Assembly: GCF_000315425.1 (NCBI RefSeq)
Contig: NZ_JH992922.1
Span: 669,560 to 733,559 of the forward strand
Reading direction: 5' to 3'
Source of the DNA: Massilia timonae CCUG 45783
GTDB lineage: Bacteria; Pseudomonadota; Gammaproteobacteria; Burkholderiales; Burkholderiaceae_D
DNA length: 64,000 nt
Position numbers and translations under genes: made by a program. The notes beneath the pieces are model-generated. The model saw only the letters and a program-made list of their open reading frames with translations, had not been told where the DNA came from and made no database searches. Below are positions 8,498-16,505 of this stretch, one piece after another. Position 1 is the stretch's first letter. The number at the start of each line of letters is the position of its first letter.

Positions 8498-9757
8498 ATG
8501 GGGCTTTTCTCCTTCCTGAAGAGAAAGAACGACGATGCGGGGGTGCGCGATTGGCCGCCGCCCGAGTCGCGCCTGCGCGGCGAGCCGTCGCGCCTGGACA
8601 CCGAGGCCGAGCGCGAACGCCAGCGCGAGATCGCGCGCGCCACCGCCGCCAAGATCGACGAGATCGAGCTCGCATTCGCTTCCGACATGTTCGACGACGA
8701 GCCGGCCTGGGGCAGCGGCGTGCGGCGCCCGGCCGCTGGCGTCGCGCCTGCGGAACATGACATCCCGCCCCAGGCCGCGGCGCCCGCCAGCGCCCCGGCC
8801 ATCGACGAAAGCGCCATCCTGTACGCCAACGGCCAGCCTGACGCGGCCGAACAGCTGCTGCGCGCCTGCCTGCCGACCCTGGGCCGCGCCGAGCGCCTGC
8901 CGTGGTGGATGCTGTTCGACCTGTACCAGGCCGATGGCCGCGAAGAAGCCTTCGAAAGCGTGGCCATCGACTACGCCAGCCATTTCGAGACCTCGCCGCC
9001 GGCCTGGAAGCCGCTGCCCGCCGCGCCCGCCGCAACCGCTGCGGCCCGTCCCGGTCCCGGCCTGGCTGCGGTCGAGGCCTTCGCCCCCAGGATCGACGCC
9101 AGCGTCGCGGCGCCGCTCAAGCGCGTGCTGGATGCGCCGGCGCCGGTCGTGCGCCTCGACTTCGGCCGGGTGACGGCGATCGACGCCGACGGCGCCGCCT
9201 GCCTGCTGGCGGCGCTGCAACAATTACGCGGCGCCGGCCGCGAGCTGGTGCTGGCCGGCGCCGACACCCTGCTGGCGACCCTGCGGCCGATGCTGGCGAT
9301 CGGCCAGCGCGACGCCAGCCCGGCGCCCTGGCTGCTGCTGCTCGAGCTGCTGCTGTTGACCGGTCGCGAAAAACAATTCGAGGAAGCGGCGATGGATTAC
9401 TGCGTCACCTACGAGGTGTCGCCGCCCTCGTTCGAGGCGCCGCTCTACGTGTCCACCGCCGCGCCGGCGCCCGGCCATGGCGACCGCTTCATGTTGCCGG
9501 CGGTCGTGAGCGGTCCAGAAACCAGCCTGCTGGCGGCCATTGACGCCTATGCGCTAGAGCGCGAGACGCTGGTGCTGGACTGCTCGCGCCTGGCGCGCAT
9601 CGACTATGCCGGCGCCGGCAGCCTGCTGGCGCGGCTGGATGCGCATGGCGCCGCCGGCCGCGCGGTCGAGCTGCGCGAACTGAACCATCTCGTCGCCACC
9701 CTGCTGCGCCTGCTCGGCGCGGGCGATGGCGTACGGCTGTATCCGCACCGCTACTGA
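8498..9757 (+). CDS. Tandem STAS-domain protein of unknown function
   Basis: 419 residues. Two STAS-like segments are visible: VVRLDFGRVTAIDADGAACLLAALQQL (~210-275) and LVLDCSRLARIDYAGAGSLLARLDAHG (~355-419). Each follows a related helical module (LLFDLYQADGREEAFESVAIDYASHFETSPPAWK and LLELLLLTGREKQFEEAAMDYCVTYEVSPPSFE), so the protein appears to be an internal duplication. STAS domains occur in anti-anti-sigma factors and transporter tails; neither Ser of the two segments is an obvious phosphorylation site. The N-terminus (GLFSFLKRK) is basic. ATG 8498 is preferred over TTG 8483. Confidence 0.75.
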   Translation: MGLFSFLKRKNDDAGVRDWPPPESRLRGEPSRLDTEAERERQREIARATAAKIDEIELAFASDMFDDEPAWGSGVRRPAAGVAPAEHDIPPQAAAPASAPAIDESAILYANGQPDAAEQLLRACLPTLGRAERLPWWMLFDLYQADGREEAFESVAIDYASHFETSPPAWKPLPAAPAATAAARPGPGLAAVEAFAPRIDASVAAPLKRVLDAPAPVVRLDFGRVTAIDADGAACLLAALQQLRGAGRELVLAGADTLLATLRPMLAIGQRDASPAPWLLLLELLLLTGREKQFEEAAMDYCVTYEVSPPSFEAPLYVSTAAPAPGHGDRFMLPAVVSGPETSLLAAIDAYALERETLVLDCSRLARIDYAGAGSLLARLDAHGAAGRAVELRELNHLVATLLRLLGAGDGVRLYPHRY

Positions 9758-9761
9758 CCGA

Positions 9762-9860
9762 TCAGAGCCAGCCGAAGGCCAGCAACAGCAGCAAGGTCAC
9801 GACCAGCGACACCAGGATCGAGCCAAGGCAACCAAGCTTGTTGGAAAAAAATAAGAACAT
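9762..9860 (-). CDS. 32-residue hydrophobic membrane peptide
   Basis: A minus-strand frame of 33 codons reads MFLFFSNKLGCLGSILVSL followed by VVTLLLLLAFGWL and a stop. It is one transmembrane helix with a short N-terminal head containing Lys8 and Cys11. A GGAG lies 9-12 nt upstream of the ATG. The frame is convergent with the STAS gene (stop-to-stop gap 4 nt) and divergent from hslV. I infer a real small membrane protein from the ribosome site and uninterrupted hydrophobicity; the function is unknown. Confidence 0.6.
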   Translation of the reverse strand: MFLFFSNKLGCLGSILVSLVVTLLLLLAFGWL

Positions 9861-10014
9861 CGTTTAGCGGCTCCATTCTATCGGCGTCGGGACAGCGTAC
9901 AGGCCGCCGCCCGCGCCGGGCGCACATTTGGCCTCGAGCATTTAAGGCTGAGCTAATCTTGCAATCCCGCGCACGATCCCCACCTGCTGTTGGCTAGAAC
10001 ATCACGAGGTCAAA

Positions 10015-10551
10015 ATGGAACAATTTCACGGTACAACCATCGTCAGTGTGCGGCGCGGCAACCAGGTCGCGCTGGGTGGCGATGGCCAGGTCACGCTGGG
10101 CAATGTCGTCATGAAGGGCTCGGCGCGCAAGGTGCGCAAGCTGTACCAGGGCAAGGTCCTGTGCGGATTCGCGGGCGGCACCGCCGACGCATTCACGCTG
10201 CTGGACCGCTTCGAAGGCAAGCTGGAAAAACACCAGGGCAACCTGCTGCGCGCGTCGGTCGAACTGGCCAAGGATTGGCGCACCGACCGCGTGCTGCGCC
10301 GCCTGGAAGCGATGCTGCTGGTGGCCGACCGCGAGTCGACCCTGATCATCACCGGCAACGGCGACGTGCTGGAGCCGGAAGACGGCATCGGCGCCATCGG
10401 TTCGGGCGGCGTCTACGCCCAGTCCGCCGCCAAGGCGCTGTACGAGAACACCGACATGGCCCCCGGCGAAGTCGTCAAGAAGGCGCTCACCATCGCCGGC
10501 GAGCTGTGCATCTACACGAATATGTCCCACATCATCGAGACCCTGGATTGA
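10015..10551 (+). CDS. hslV: ATP-dependent protease subunit HslV
   Basis: 178 residues. The mature N-terminal nucleophile Thr follows a short propeptide (MEQFHG^TTIVSVRRG), then the beta-type proteasome core ([41 protein letters not shown]) and [21 protein letters not shown]. HslV dodecamers pair with the HslU ATPase to degrade misfolded and regulatory proteins in the cytosol. hslU starts 1 nt after its stop. Confidence 0.97.
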   Translation: MEQFHGTTIVSVRRGNQVALGGDGQVTLGNVVMKGSARKVRKLYQGKVLCGFAGGTADAFTLLDRFEGKLEKHQGNLLRASVELAKDWRTDRVLRRLEAMLLVADRESTLIITGNGDVLEPEDGIGAIGSGGVYAQSAAKALYENTDMAPGEVVKKALTIAGELCIYTNMSHIIETLD

Positions 10552-10552
10552 T

Positions 10553-11905
10553 ATGAGCAGCATCATGAACATGACCCCACCCGAAATCGTTTCCGAGCTC
10601 GACAAGCACGTGGTCGGCCAGGGCAAGGCCAAGAAGGCGGTTGCCATCGCCCTGCGCAACCGCTGGCGGCGCCAGCAGGTCGACGAGAGCCTGCGTCATG
10701 AAATCACGCCCAAGAACATCCTCATGATCGGCCCGACCGGCGTCGGCAAGACCGAGATCGCGCGCCGCCTGGCCAAGCTGGCCGACGCGCCCTTCATCAA
10801 GATCGAGGCGACCAAGTTCACCGAGGTGGGCTATGTCGGCCGCGACGTCGACACCATCATCCGCGACCTGATCGACATCGGCGTCAAGCAGACCCGCGCC
10901 AGCGAAGCGAAAAAGGTGCGCCAGCGCGCCGAGGACGCGGCCGAGGACCGCATCATCGACATCCTGGTGCCGCCGGCGCGCGACTTCGGCTTCAACACCA
11001 GCAGCGGCAACGGCGACACGAAGGAAGGCGAAGCCACGCGCCAGACCTTCCGCAAGCGCCTGCGCGAAGGCTCGCTCGACGACCGCGAGATCGAGATCGA
11101 AGTGGCCGACGCCGCGCCGCAGATGGAAATCATGGCGCCGCCGGGCATGGAAGAAATGACCGAGCAGATCAAGTCGATGTTCGCCGGCGTGGGCAATGCG
11201 CGCAAGAAGCCGCGCAAGCTCAAGATCAAGGAAGCGATGAAGCTCCTGATCGACGAAGAAGCGGGCAAGCTGCTCAACGAGGACGAACTCAAGCAGAAGG
11301 CGATCGCCAACGTCGAGCAGAACGGCATCGTGTTCCTGGACGAGATCGACAAGATCGCGACCCGTTCCGAACACGGCGGCGCCGACGTCTCGCGCGCCGG
11401 CGTGCAGCGCGACCTGCTGCCGCTGGTCGAGGGCACGACGGTGAACACCAAGTACGGCATGATCAAGACCGACCACATCCTGTTCATCGCCTCGGGCGCC
11501 TTCCACCTGTCGAAGCCGTCGGACCTGATCCCGGAACTGCAGGGCCGCTTCCCGATCCGCGTCGAGCTCGAATCGCTGTCGATCGACGACTTCAAGAGCA
11601 TCCTGACCTCGACCCACGCCAGCCTGACCAAGCAGTACGAGGCGCTGCTGGCGACCGAGGGCGTCAAGATCGAGTTCGTGGACGAAGGCATCCATCGCCT
11701 GGCCGAGATCGCGTTCTCGGTCAACGAGCGCACCGAGAACATCGGCGCACGCCGCCTGTACACGGTGATGGAAAAGCTGCTCGAAGAGATCTCGTTCAGC
11801 GCCGGCTCCGAGAAGGACCAGGTGGTGCGGATCGACGCGGCCTATGTCAACGAACGGCTCGATGCGCTGGCGGTCAACGAAGACCTGTCGCGCTACGTGC
11901 TGTAA
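10553..11905 (+). CDS. hslU: ATP-dependent protease ATPase subunit HslU
   Basis: 450 residues, a standard AAA+ HslU. N-terminus [33 protein letters not shown], Walker A GPTGVGKT, the GYVGRDVD pore loop, an intermediate domain (~110-240), Walker [12 protein letters not shown], a sensor-2 region near [16 protein letters not shown], and C-terminal YVL that docks into HslV. It unfolds substrates and feeds HslV. The first ATG overlaps almost directly with the hslV end; ATG 10565 is an alternative start 4 codons in. Confidence 0.97.
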   Translation: MSSIMNMTPPEIVSELDKHVVGQGKAKKAVAIALRNRWRRQQVDESLRHEITPKNILMIGPTGVGKTEIARRLAKLADAPFIKIEATKFTEVGYVGRDVDTIIRDLIDIGVKQTRASEAKKVRQRAEDAAEDRIIDILVPPARDFGFNTSSGNGDTKEGEATRQTFRKRLREGSLDDREIEIEVADAAPQMEIMAPPGMEEMTEQIKSMFAGVGNARKKPRKLKIKEAMKLLIDEEAGKLLNEDELKQKAIANVEQNGIVFLDEIDKIATRSEHGGADVSRAGVQRDLLPLVEGTTVNTKYGMIKTDHILFIASGAFHLSKPSDLIPELQGRFPIRVELESLSIDDFKSILTSTHASLTKQYEALLATEGVKIEFVDEGIHRLAEIAFSVNERTENIGARRLYTVMEKLLEEISFSAGSEKDQVVRIDAAYVNERLDALAVNEDLSRYVL

Positions 11906-11925
11906 CCATCCTGGCGGAGACCCGC

Positions 11926-12129
11926 GTGGCGAACAAGGCATTGGCGACACGGCAGAAGATGCGCCTGCGGGTCGAACCCTCGCAGCAGTTCGGCAAGCCG
12001 CGCAACCCGATCGCGGCGCTGGCCAAGGCGCGGTCGGCCGGGCCGCATGCCAAGCCGCTGTCGAGCGAGCGGCATGAAGCCAAGCGGGCGCTCAAGAAGG
12101 CCAAGCTGGTGGCGGACGAGGACGACTGA
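11926..12129 (+). CDS. Small basic protein of unknown function
   Basis: 67 residues from a GTG start 20 nt after hslU, before a strong terminator. It begins MANKALATRQKMRLRVEPSQ and is Lys/Arg/Ala-rich, ending in an acidic VADEDD tail. No membrane segment or recognised domain; a largely disordered or nucleic-acid-binding peptide is possible. The GGCGGAG ahead of the GTG and the shared terminator support a real gene co-transcribed with hslVU. Confidence 0.55.
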   Translation: MANKALATRQKMRLRVEPSQQFGKPRNPIAALAKARSAGPHAKPLSSERHEAKRALKKAKLVADEDD

Positions 12130-12161
12130 GCCTGCGTTAGCCTGATCAAGACATTCTCCTT

Positions 12162-12188
12162 GCGGACACTTCGGTGTCCGCTTTTTTT
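12162..12188 (+). terminator. Rho-independent terminator of the hslVU operon
   Basis: Stem GCGGACAC / GTGTCCGC with TTCG tetraloop (12162-12181), followed by seven T residues. Confidence 0.93.
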
Positions 12189-12281
12189 CGTCCATCGGCC
12201 CGGCGTGCCATTCGTCGCATGCGCCTTGTCCCTGTCCCCGTTCAACGGTAGAGTCAAGCGTCGCCATTCTTTACGGATACC

Positions 12282-13013
12282 ATGAGTTCACCCGACCTGA
12301 TCCTCGACGCCCTGCGCGCCCGCCTGCGCGCGGCCGGCATCACCTACAAGCTGCTGGCCGAGCGCATCGGTGTGAGCGAATCGAGCGTGAAACGCATGTT
12401 CGGCCAGAAGGACATGGCGCTGTCGCGGCTGGCCGAGATCTGCCAGGCGACCGGCATCCCACTGGAAGAGTTGTTGCGCGGGGCTCTCGACACCCGGCCC
12501 CGGCTGGATGCCCTGAGCCTGCCGCAGGAGCGCTCGCTGGTGGCCAATCCGCGCCTGCTGCTGATGGCGATCTGCTGCCTCGGCCACTGGAACGTGGAAC
12601 AGGTCGTCGACACCTACAAGCTGAGCGAGGCCGAGTGCATCACCCTGCTCGCCGAACTCGACCGACTGGGGCTGATCGAACTCAAGCCGCTGAACCGTTA
12701 CCAGCTACGGGTGTCGAACGCATTCCGCTGGCTGCCGGATGGGCCGGTGCAGCACTTCTTCCGCGAACACGTGGTGGAGGATTATTTTGCCGGACGCTTC
12801 GACGGCGCCGGCGAAGCGCTGATGTGCCTGCCGGCGCGGCTGTCGCCTGCCAGCGCAAAAGAGTTGTCGCTCAAGATCGAGCAACTGGCGGCGGAACTGG
12901 CGCGGCTGCACCTGAACGACCGGCGCCTGCCGGCCGAAGAGCGCGAGGGCTATACCTTGTTGCTGGGGTTCAGGTCGTGGGAACTGGCGGCGTTTACCGC
13001 ACTGCGACGCTGA
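12282..13013 (+). CDS. XRE-family helix-turn-helix transcriptional regulator
   Basis: 243 residues. The N-terminal ~65 residues form a Cro/C1-type HTH (LRARLRAAGITYKLLAERIGVSESSVKRMFGQKDMALSRLAEICQATGIPLEELL). The remaining ~180 residues include a short winged-helix-like segment (AECITLLAELDRLGLIELKPLNRYQLRVS) and no recognised ligand domain. Target unknown. The gene stands alone, preceded by the hslVU terminator and convergent with the gsp operon. Confidence 0.85.
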   Translation: MSSPDLILDALRARLRAAGITYKLLAERIGVSESSVKRMFGQKDMALSRLAEICQATGIPLEELLRGALDTRPRLDALSLPQERSLVANPRLLLMAICCLGHWNVEQVVDTYKLSEAECITLLAELDRLGLIELKPLNRYQLRVSNAFRWLPDGPVQHFFREHVVEDYFAGRFDGAGEALMCLPARLSPASAKELSLKIEQLAAELARLHLNDRRLPAEEREGYTLLLGFRSWELAAFTALRR

Positions 13014-13065
13014 TGGGCTCGGTACGGTGAAGAGGCGATAAGAGCCTGCCGCCGCGCCGCCGCCC

Positions 13066-13824
13066 TTACTGGGTGATCGGTTGCTGGGTCTGGTTCATCG
13101 GCGGCGCATTCGGCGGCATCTGCACGTTGTTGCGGCTCTGCTGGGTCGGATCGCCCTGCTCCGGCGGCGGATCCTGCGGCTCTTGCGACGCCTGCTGGTC
13201 TTGTGGCGCCTGCTGCTCTTGCACCACCTGCGCATTCTCCGGCGTGGTCGGCGTGCCCTGCGGACCGCCGCCCGGCGGCGGCACGCTGCGCATGGTGGGC
13301 GGCGCGCTGACCACGCCCGGCGCGGTTTGCGGTTCCACGCCAGGCGCCGCGGTCATCGGTTGCGGCATCTGCTCTGGCATCACGCGCGGTTCCGGCGGCA
13401 TGATCGACGTCGACTGGCCGGTATCGGGCGCCAGTTCCACCCGCTTCATCACGCCGCCATCCGACAGCATCACGTAGCGCCGGTGCACTTCGGCCACAGT
13501 CACGCCCGGCGCGATTTCGCGGCCGATGCGCACCGCCTTCGGCGGCTGGCCGTCGGCCACCAGGATGACCGCGCTGTCGGCGCCGGCCGACACCACGCCG
13601 GTGAGCTGGAAATTGGAAATCACCGCGGTCGGCTGGCCGCCGAACAGCGTTGCCGCCGCCTCGGGGCTCGGCGGGGGCTGGGTGGCGACCGGCGCCGCCG
13701 CCAGCGGCCGCTGCTCCGGCTTGTACAGCTGCAGCACCCAGTAGGCGATCGAGGCCGCCAGCAGGATCAGGGCAAGCAGGCTGAGAAGAAGAGGCAAACG
13801 CTTGTTCATATTATTGACTGCCAT
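13066..13824 (-). CDS. gspC: Type II secretion inner-membrane protein GspC, PDZ-less
   Basis: 252 residues. A single N-terminal membrane anchor (LPLLLSLLALILLAASIAYWVLQLY) is followed by the periplasmic homology region (FQLTGVVSAGADSAVILVADGQPPKAVRIGREIAPGVTVAEVHRRYVML..., ~70-130). That region contacts the GspD secretin N-domains. From ~140 onward the protein is only Pro/Gln/Met-rich low complexity, so the PDZ domain or coiled coil of longer GspC proteins is absent. It is the last gene of the operon, 4 nt after gspF. ATG 13809 is an alternative start. Confidence 0.85.
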   Translation of the reverse strand: MAVNNMNKRLPLLLSLLALILLAASIAYWVLQLYKPEQRPLAAAPVATQPPPSPEAAATLFGGQPTAVISNFQLTGVVSAGADSAVILVADGQPPKAVRIGREIAPGVTVAEVHRRYVMLSDGGVMKRVELAPDTGQSTSIMPPEPRVMPEQMPQPMTAAPGVEPQTAPGVVSAPPTMRSVPPPGGGPQGTPTTPENAQVVQEQQAPQDQQASQEPQDPPPEQGDPTQQSRNNVQMPPNAPPMNQTQQPITQ

Positions 13825-13828
13825 TGTT

Positions 13829-15049
13829 TTACTGCACCAGCTGGTTGATTTCGATGATCGGCATCAGCACCGCCAGCACGATCAGCAGCACGACCAGGCC
13901 CATGGCCAGGATCAGCACCGGCTCGAGCAGGCCGGCGATGGTGAGCGTGCGGCGCTCGAGGTCGGCCTGCTGCGAATTGGCGGCGCGCTCGAGCATGGCC
14001 GGCAGTTCGCCGGTGATCTCGCCGGCGCGGATCATGTGCACCAGCATCGGCGGGAAGTGTTTTTGCGCCGACAGCGCGCGCGCCAGGCTCACGCCTTCGC
14101 GCACGCTGCCCGTGGCCTGCTCGACCAGCTCGCGCATCGCCACGTTGGACAGGGTTTCGCGGCTGGTGTCGAGCGCGCGCAGGATGGGCACGCCGGAACC
14201 GGTGGTGATCGCCAGGGTGCTGGCGAAGCGCGCCGTATTGAGGCTGCGCTCGAACTTGCCGTAGATGGGCGCCGTCAGCAGCCAGGTGTGCCAGCGCCGC
14301 TTGAGGTCGGGATTGCGCAGCGCGCGCCGCCATAGCCAGAACGCGCCGCCGATCAGGATCGCGCAATAGATGCCGTAGGCGCGCACGAAGTCGGACACGG
14401 CCAGCATGACCACGGTGAGGAAGGGCAGCTTCTGCTTGGTGTTGGCGAACACCGAGACGATCTGCGGCACCACATAGGTGAGCAGGAAGATCACGATCGC
14501 GAACGCGACCACGGTCACGATCGCCGGATAGGTGAAGGCCAGCCGCACCTTCTGCACCAGGGCGTTGCGGCGCTCGATGTAGTCGGCCAGGCGCGACAGC
14601 ACGCGCGAAAGCTGGCCGATCTGCTCGCCCGAGGCGACCAGCGCCCGGTAGATCTCGGCGAAGTCGCGCGGGTGGTGCGACAGCGCGGTGGAGAATGGCG
14701 AGCCGCCGATGACTTCGGAGCGGATCGAGGCGATCAGGTCGCGCATATAGGCGCGCTCGGCCTGCTCCAGCAGCGCGGTGAAGGCTTGCTCGAGCGGCAG
14801 GCCGGCCTCCAGCAGGCTGGCCAGCTGGCGCGTGAACAGGGCCAGCTCGTTCTGCGACAGGCGCTCGCCGATGCCGCGCGCGCGGGTGACGCCCGAGGCG
14901 TCGACCTGGGCGGCAATCGCCTCGACGTTGAGCGGCGTCAGGCCTTGCGTGCGCAGGTCGGCGCGCGCCGCGCGCGGGCTGTCGGCGTTGACCACGCCCT
15001 TGCGGGTGGCGCCGCCGGCGTCAACGGCTTCGTAGCGAAATGCCGGCAT
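13829..15049 (-). CDS. gspF: Type II secretion inner-membrane platform protein GspF
   Basis: 406 residues, normal for GspF. N-terminal cytoplasmic domain (MPAFRYEAVDAGGATRKGVVNADSPRAARADLR), two T2SSF repeats (FTRQLASLLEAGLPLEQAF and FASTLAITTGSGVPILRAL), and three membrane helices (VTVVAFAIVIFLLTYVVPQI, YGIYCAILIGGAFWLW, ILAMGLVVLLIVLAVLMPI). It couples the GspE ATPase to pseudopilus assembly. It starts 31 nt after gspE. Confidence 0.95.
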   Translation of the reverse strand: MPAFRYEAVDAGGATRKGVVNADSPRAARADLRTQGLTPLNVEAIAAQVDASGVTRARGIGERLSQNELALFTRQLASLLEAGLPLEQAFTALLEQAERAYMRDLIASIRSEVIGGSPFSTALSHHPRDFAEIYRALVASGEQIGQLSRVLSRLADYIERRNALVQKVRLAFTYPAIVTVVAFAIVIFLLTYVVPQIVSVFANTKQKLPFLTVVMLAVSDFVRAYGIYCAILIGGAFWLWRRALRNPDLKRRWHTWLLTAPIYGKFERSLNTARFASTLAITTGSGVPILRALDTSRETLSNVAMRELVEQATGSVREGVSLARALSAQKHFPPMLVHMIRAGEITGELPAMLERAANSQQADLERRTLTIAGLLEPVLILAMGLVVLLIVLAVLMPIIEINQLVQ

Positions 15050-15080
15050 CAGTCAGTTCCCATCCTCGCGGTTCCCCATC

Positions 15081-16502
15081 CTAGTCTTTCGTCACACGCA
15101 CCAGTTCGGCGCGCGTGGTGGTGCCGTCCGCCAGCCAGCGTTCGCCGTCGTCGCGCATGGTCTTCATGCCGGTTGCCAGCGCCGCATCGCGGATCTCGGC
15201 TTCGGAGGCGCGGTTGTGGATCTGGGAGCGGATCTGCTCGGTGGTCTCGAGCAGCTCGTAGACGCCGACCCGGCCGTGATAGCCAGTATGGCCGCAGCGC
15301 TCGCACCCGACCGCATGCCAGGTGGACCCGTCGAAGGTCTTGCATTGCGAGCAGAGCTTGCGCACCAGGCGCTGGGCCATCACGCCCAGCAGCGACGAGG
15401 ACAGCAGGAACGGTTCGATGCCCATGTCCAGCAAGCGCGTCACTGCCGAGGCGGCATCGTTGGTGTGCAGCGTGGCCAGCACCAGGTGGCCCGTGAGCGA
15501 GGCTTGCACCGCGATCTGCGCCGTCTCCAGGTCGCGGATCTCGCCGATCATGATCACATCGGGATCTTGCCGCAGGATGGCGCGCAGCGCTTTCGCGAAC
15601 GTCATGTCGATGCGGGCGTTGACTTGCGTTTGGCCGACGCCGTTCAGGTCGTACTCGATCGGGTCTTCCACCGTCATGATATTGGTGGTGGACGCGTTCA
15701 GGCGCGACAGCGCCGCGTACAGGGTGGTGGTCTTGCCGGAACCGGTCGGGCCGGTCACCAGCACGATGCCGTGCGGCTGGTTGATCAGGCGGTCGAACTG
15801 CGGCAGCATGTCTTCGGCCATGCCCAGGTGCGACAGGTCGAGGCGCCCTGCCTCTTTGTCGAGCAGACGCAGCACGGCGCGTTCGCCGTGGCCGGTCGGC
15901 AGCGTCGAGACGCGCACGTCGACTGGTTTACCGCCCACGCGCAGGGTGATGCGGCCATCCTGCGGCAGGCGCTTCTCGGCGATGTCGAGCTGCGACATGA
16001 TCTTGATACGCGAGATCAGCGAGGCGTGGATCGCCTTCTTGGGGCGCACGATGTCGCGCAGCGCGCCGTCGATGCGAAAGCGCACCACCGAGGTCTGTTC
16101 GAACGGCTCGATGTGGATGTCGGACGCGCCTTCGCGCAGCGATTGCGTGAGCAGCGCATTGATCATGCGGATCACCGGCGCATCGTCGGACGATTCCAGC
16201 AGGTCTTCGATGGCCGGCACGTCCTGCAGCAGCTTGGTCAGGTCGAGGTCGGCGTCGAATTCGTCGACCACCTGCGACGCGTCGCCGCCGCCGCCGGCAT
16301 AGGCGCCGGCGATGGCCGCGTCGAGCTCGTCACGGTCGAGGCGGCGCAGCTGGATGCGGCCGAAACGGCGCGAGACCTCGGCGATGGCGGCTGGCGCGGT
16401 GGCGCTGGACACCAGCACTTCGACGCTCTGGCCCGGTTCGCCATTACCGCGCGCCAGCACGCCGTGGTCGCGGGCGAAGGCGTAGGGCAAGAGATTGTTC
16501 AT
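15081..16502 (-). CDS. gspE: Type II secretion ATPase GspE
   Basis: 473 residues. N1E/N2E-like N-terminal domain, Walker [16 protein letters not shown], Asp box [11 protein letters not shown], Walker [16 protein letters not shown], His box [21 protein letters not shown], and a C-terminal tetracysteine zinc site (CSQCK...CERCG). It powers pseudopilus extension at the inner membrane. Three nt separate it from gspD. Confidence 0.96.
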   Translation of the reverse strand: MNNLLPYAFARDHGVLARGNGEPGQSVEVLVSSATAPAAIAEVSRRFGRIQLRRLDRDELDAAIAGAYAGGGGDASQVVDEFDADLDLTKLLQDVPAIEDLLESSDDAPVIRMINALLTQSLREGASDIHIEPFEQTSVVRFRIDGALRDIVRPKKAIHASLISRIKIMSQLDIAEKRLPQDGRITLRVGGKPVDVRVSTLPTGHGERAVLRLLDKEAGRLDLSHLGMAEDMLPQFDRLINQPHGIVLVTGPTGSGKTTTLYAALSRLNASTTNIMTVEDPIEYDLNGVGQTQVNARIDMTFAKALRAILRQDPDVIMIGEIRDLETAQIAVQASLTGHLVLATLHTNDAASAVTRLLDMGIEPFLLSSSLLGVMAQRLVRKLCSQCKTFDGSTWHAVGCERCGHTGYHGRVGVYELLETTEQIRSQIHNRASEAEIRDAALATGMKTMRDDGERWLADGTTTRAELVRVTKD

Positions 16503-16505
16503 GAT

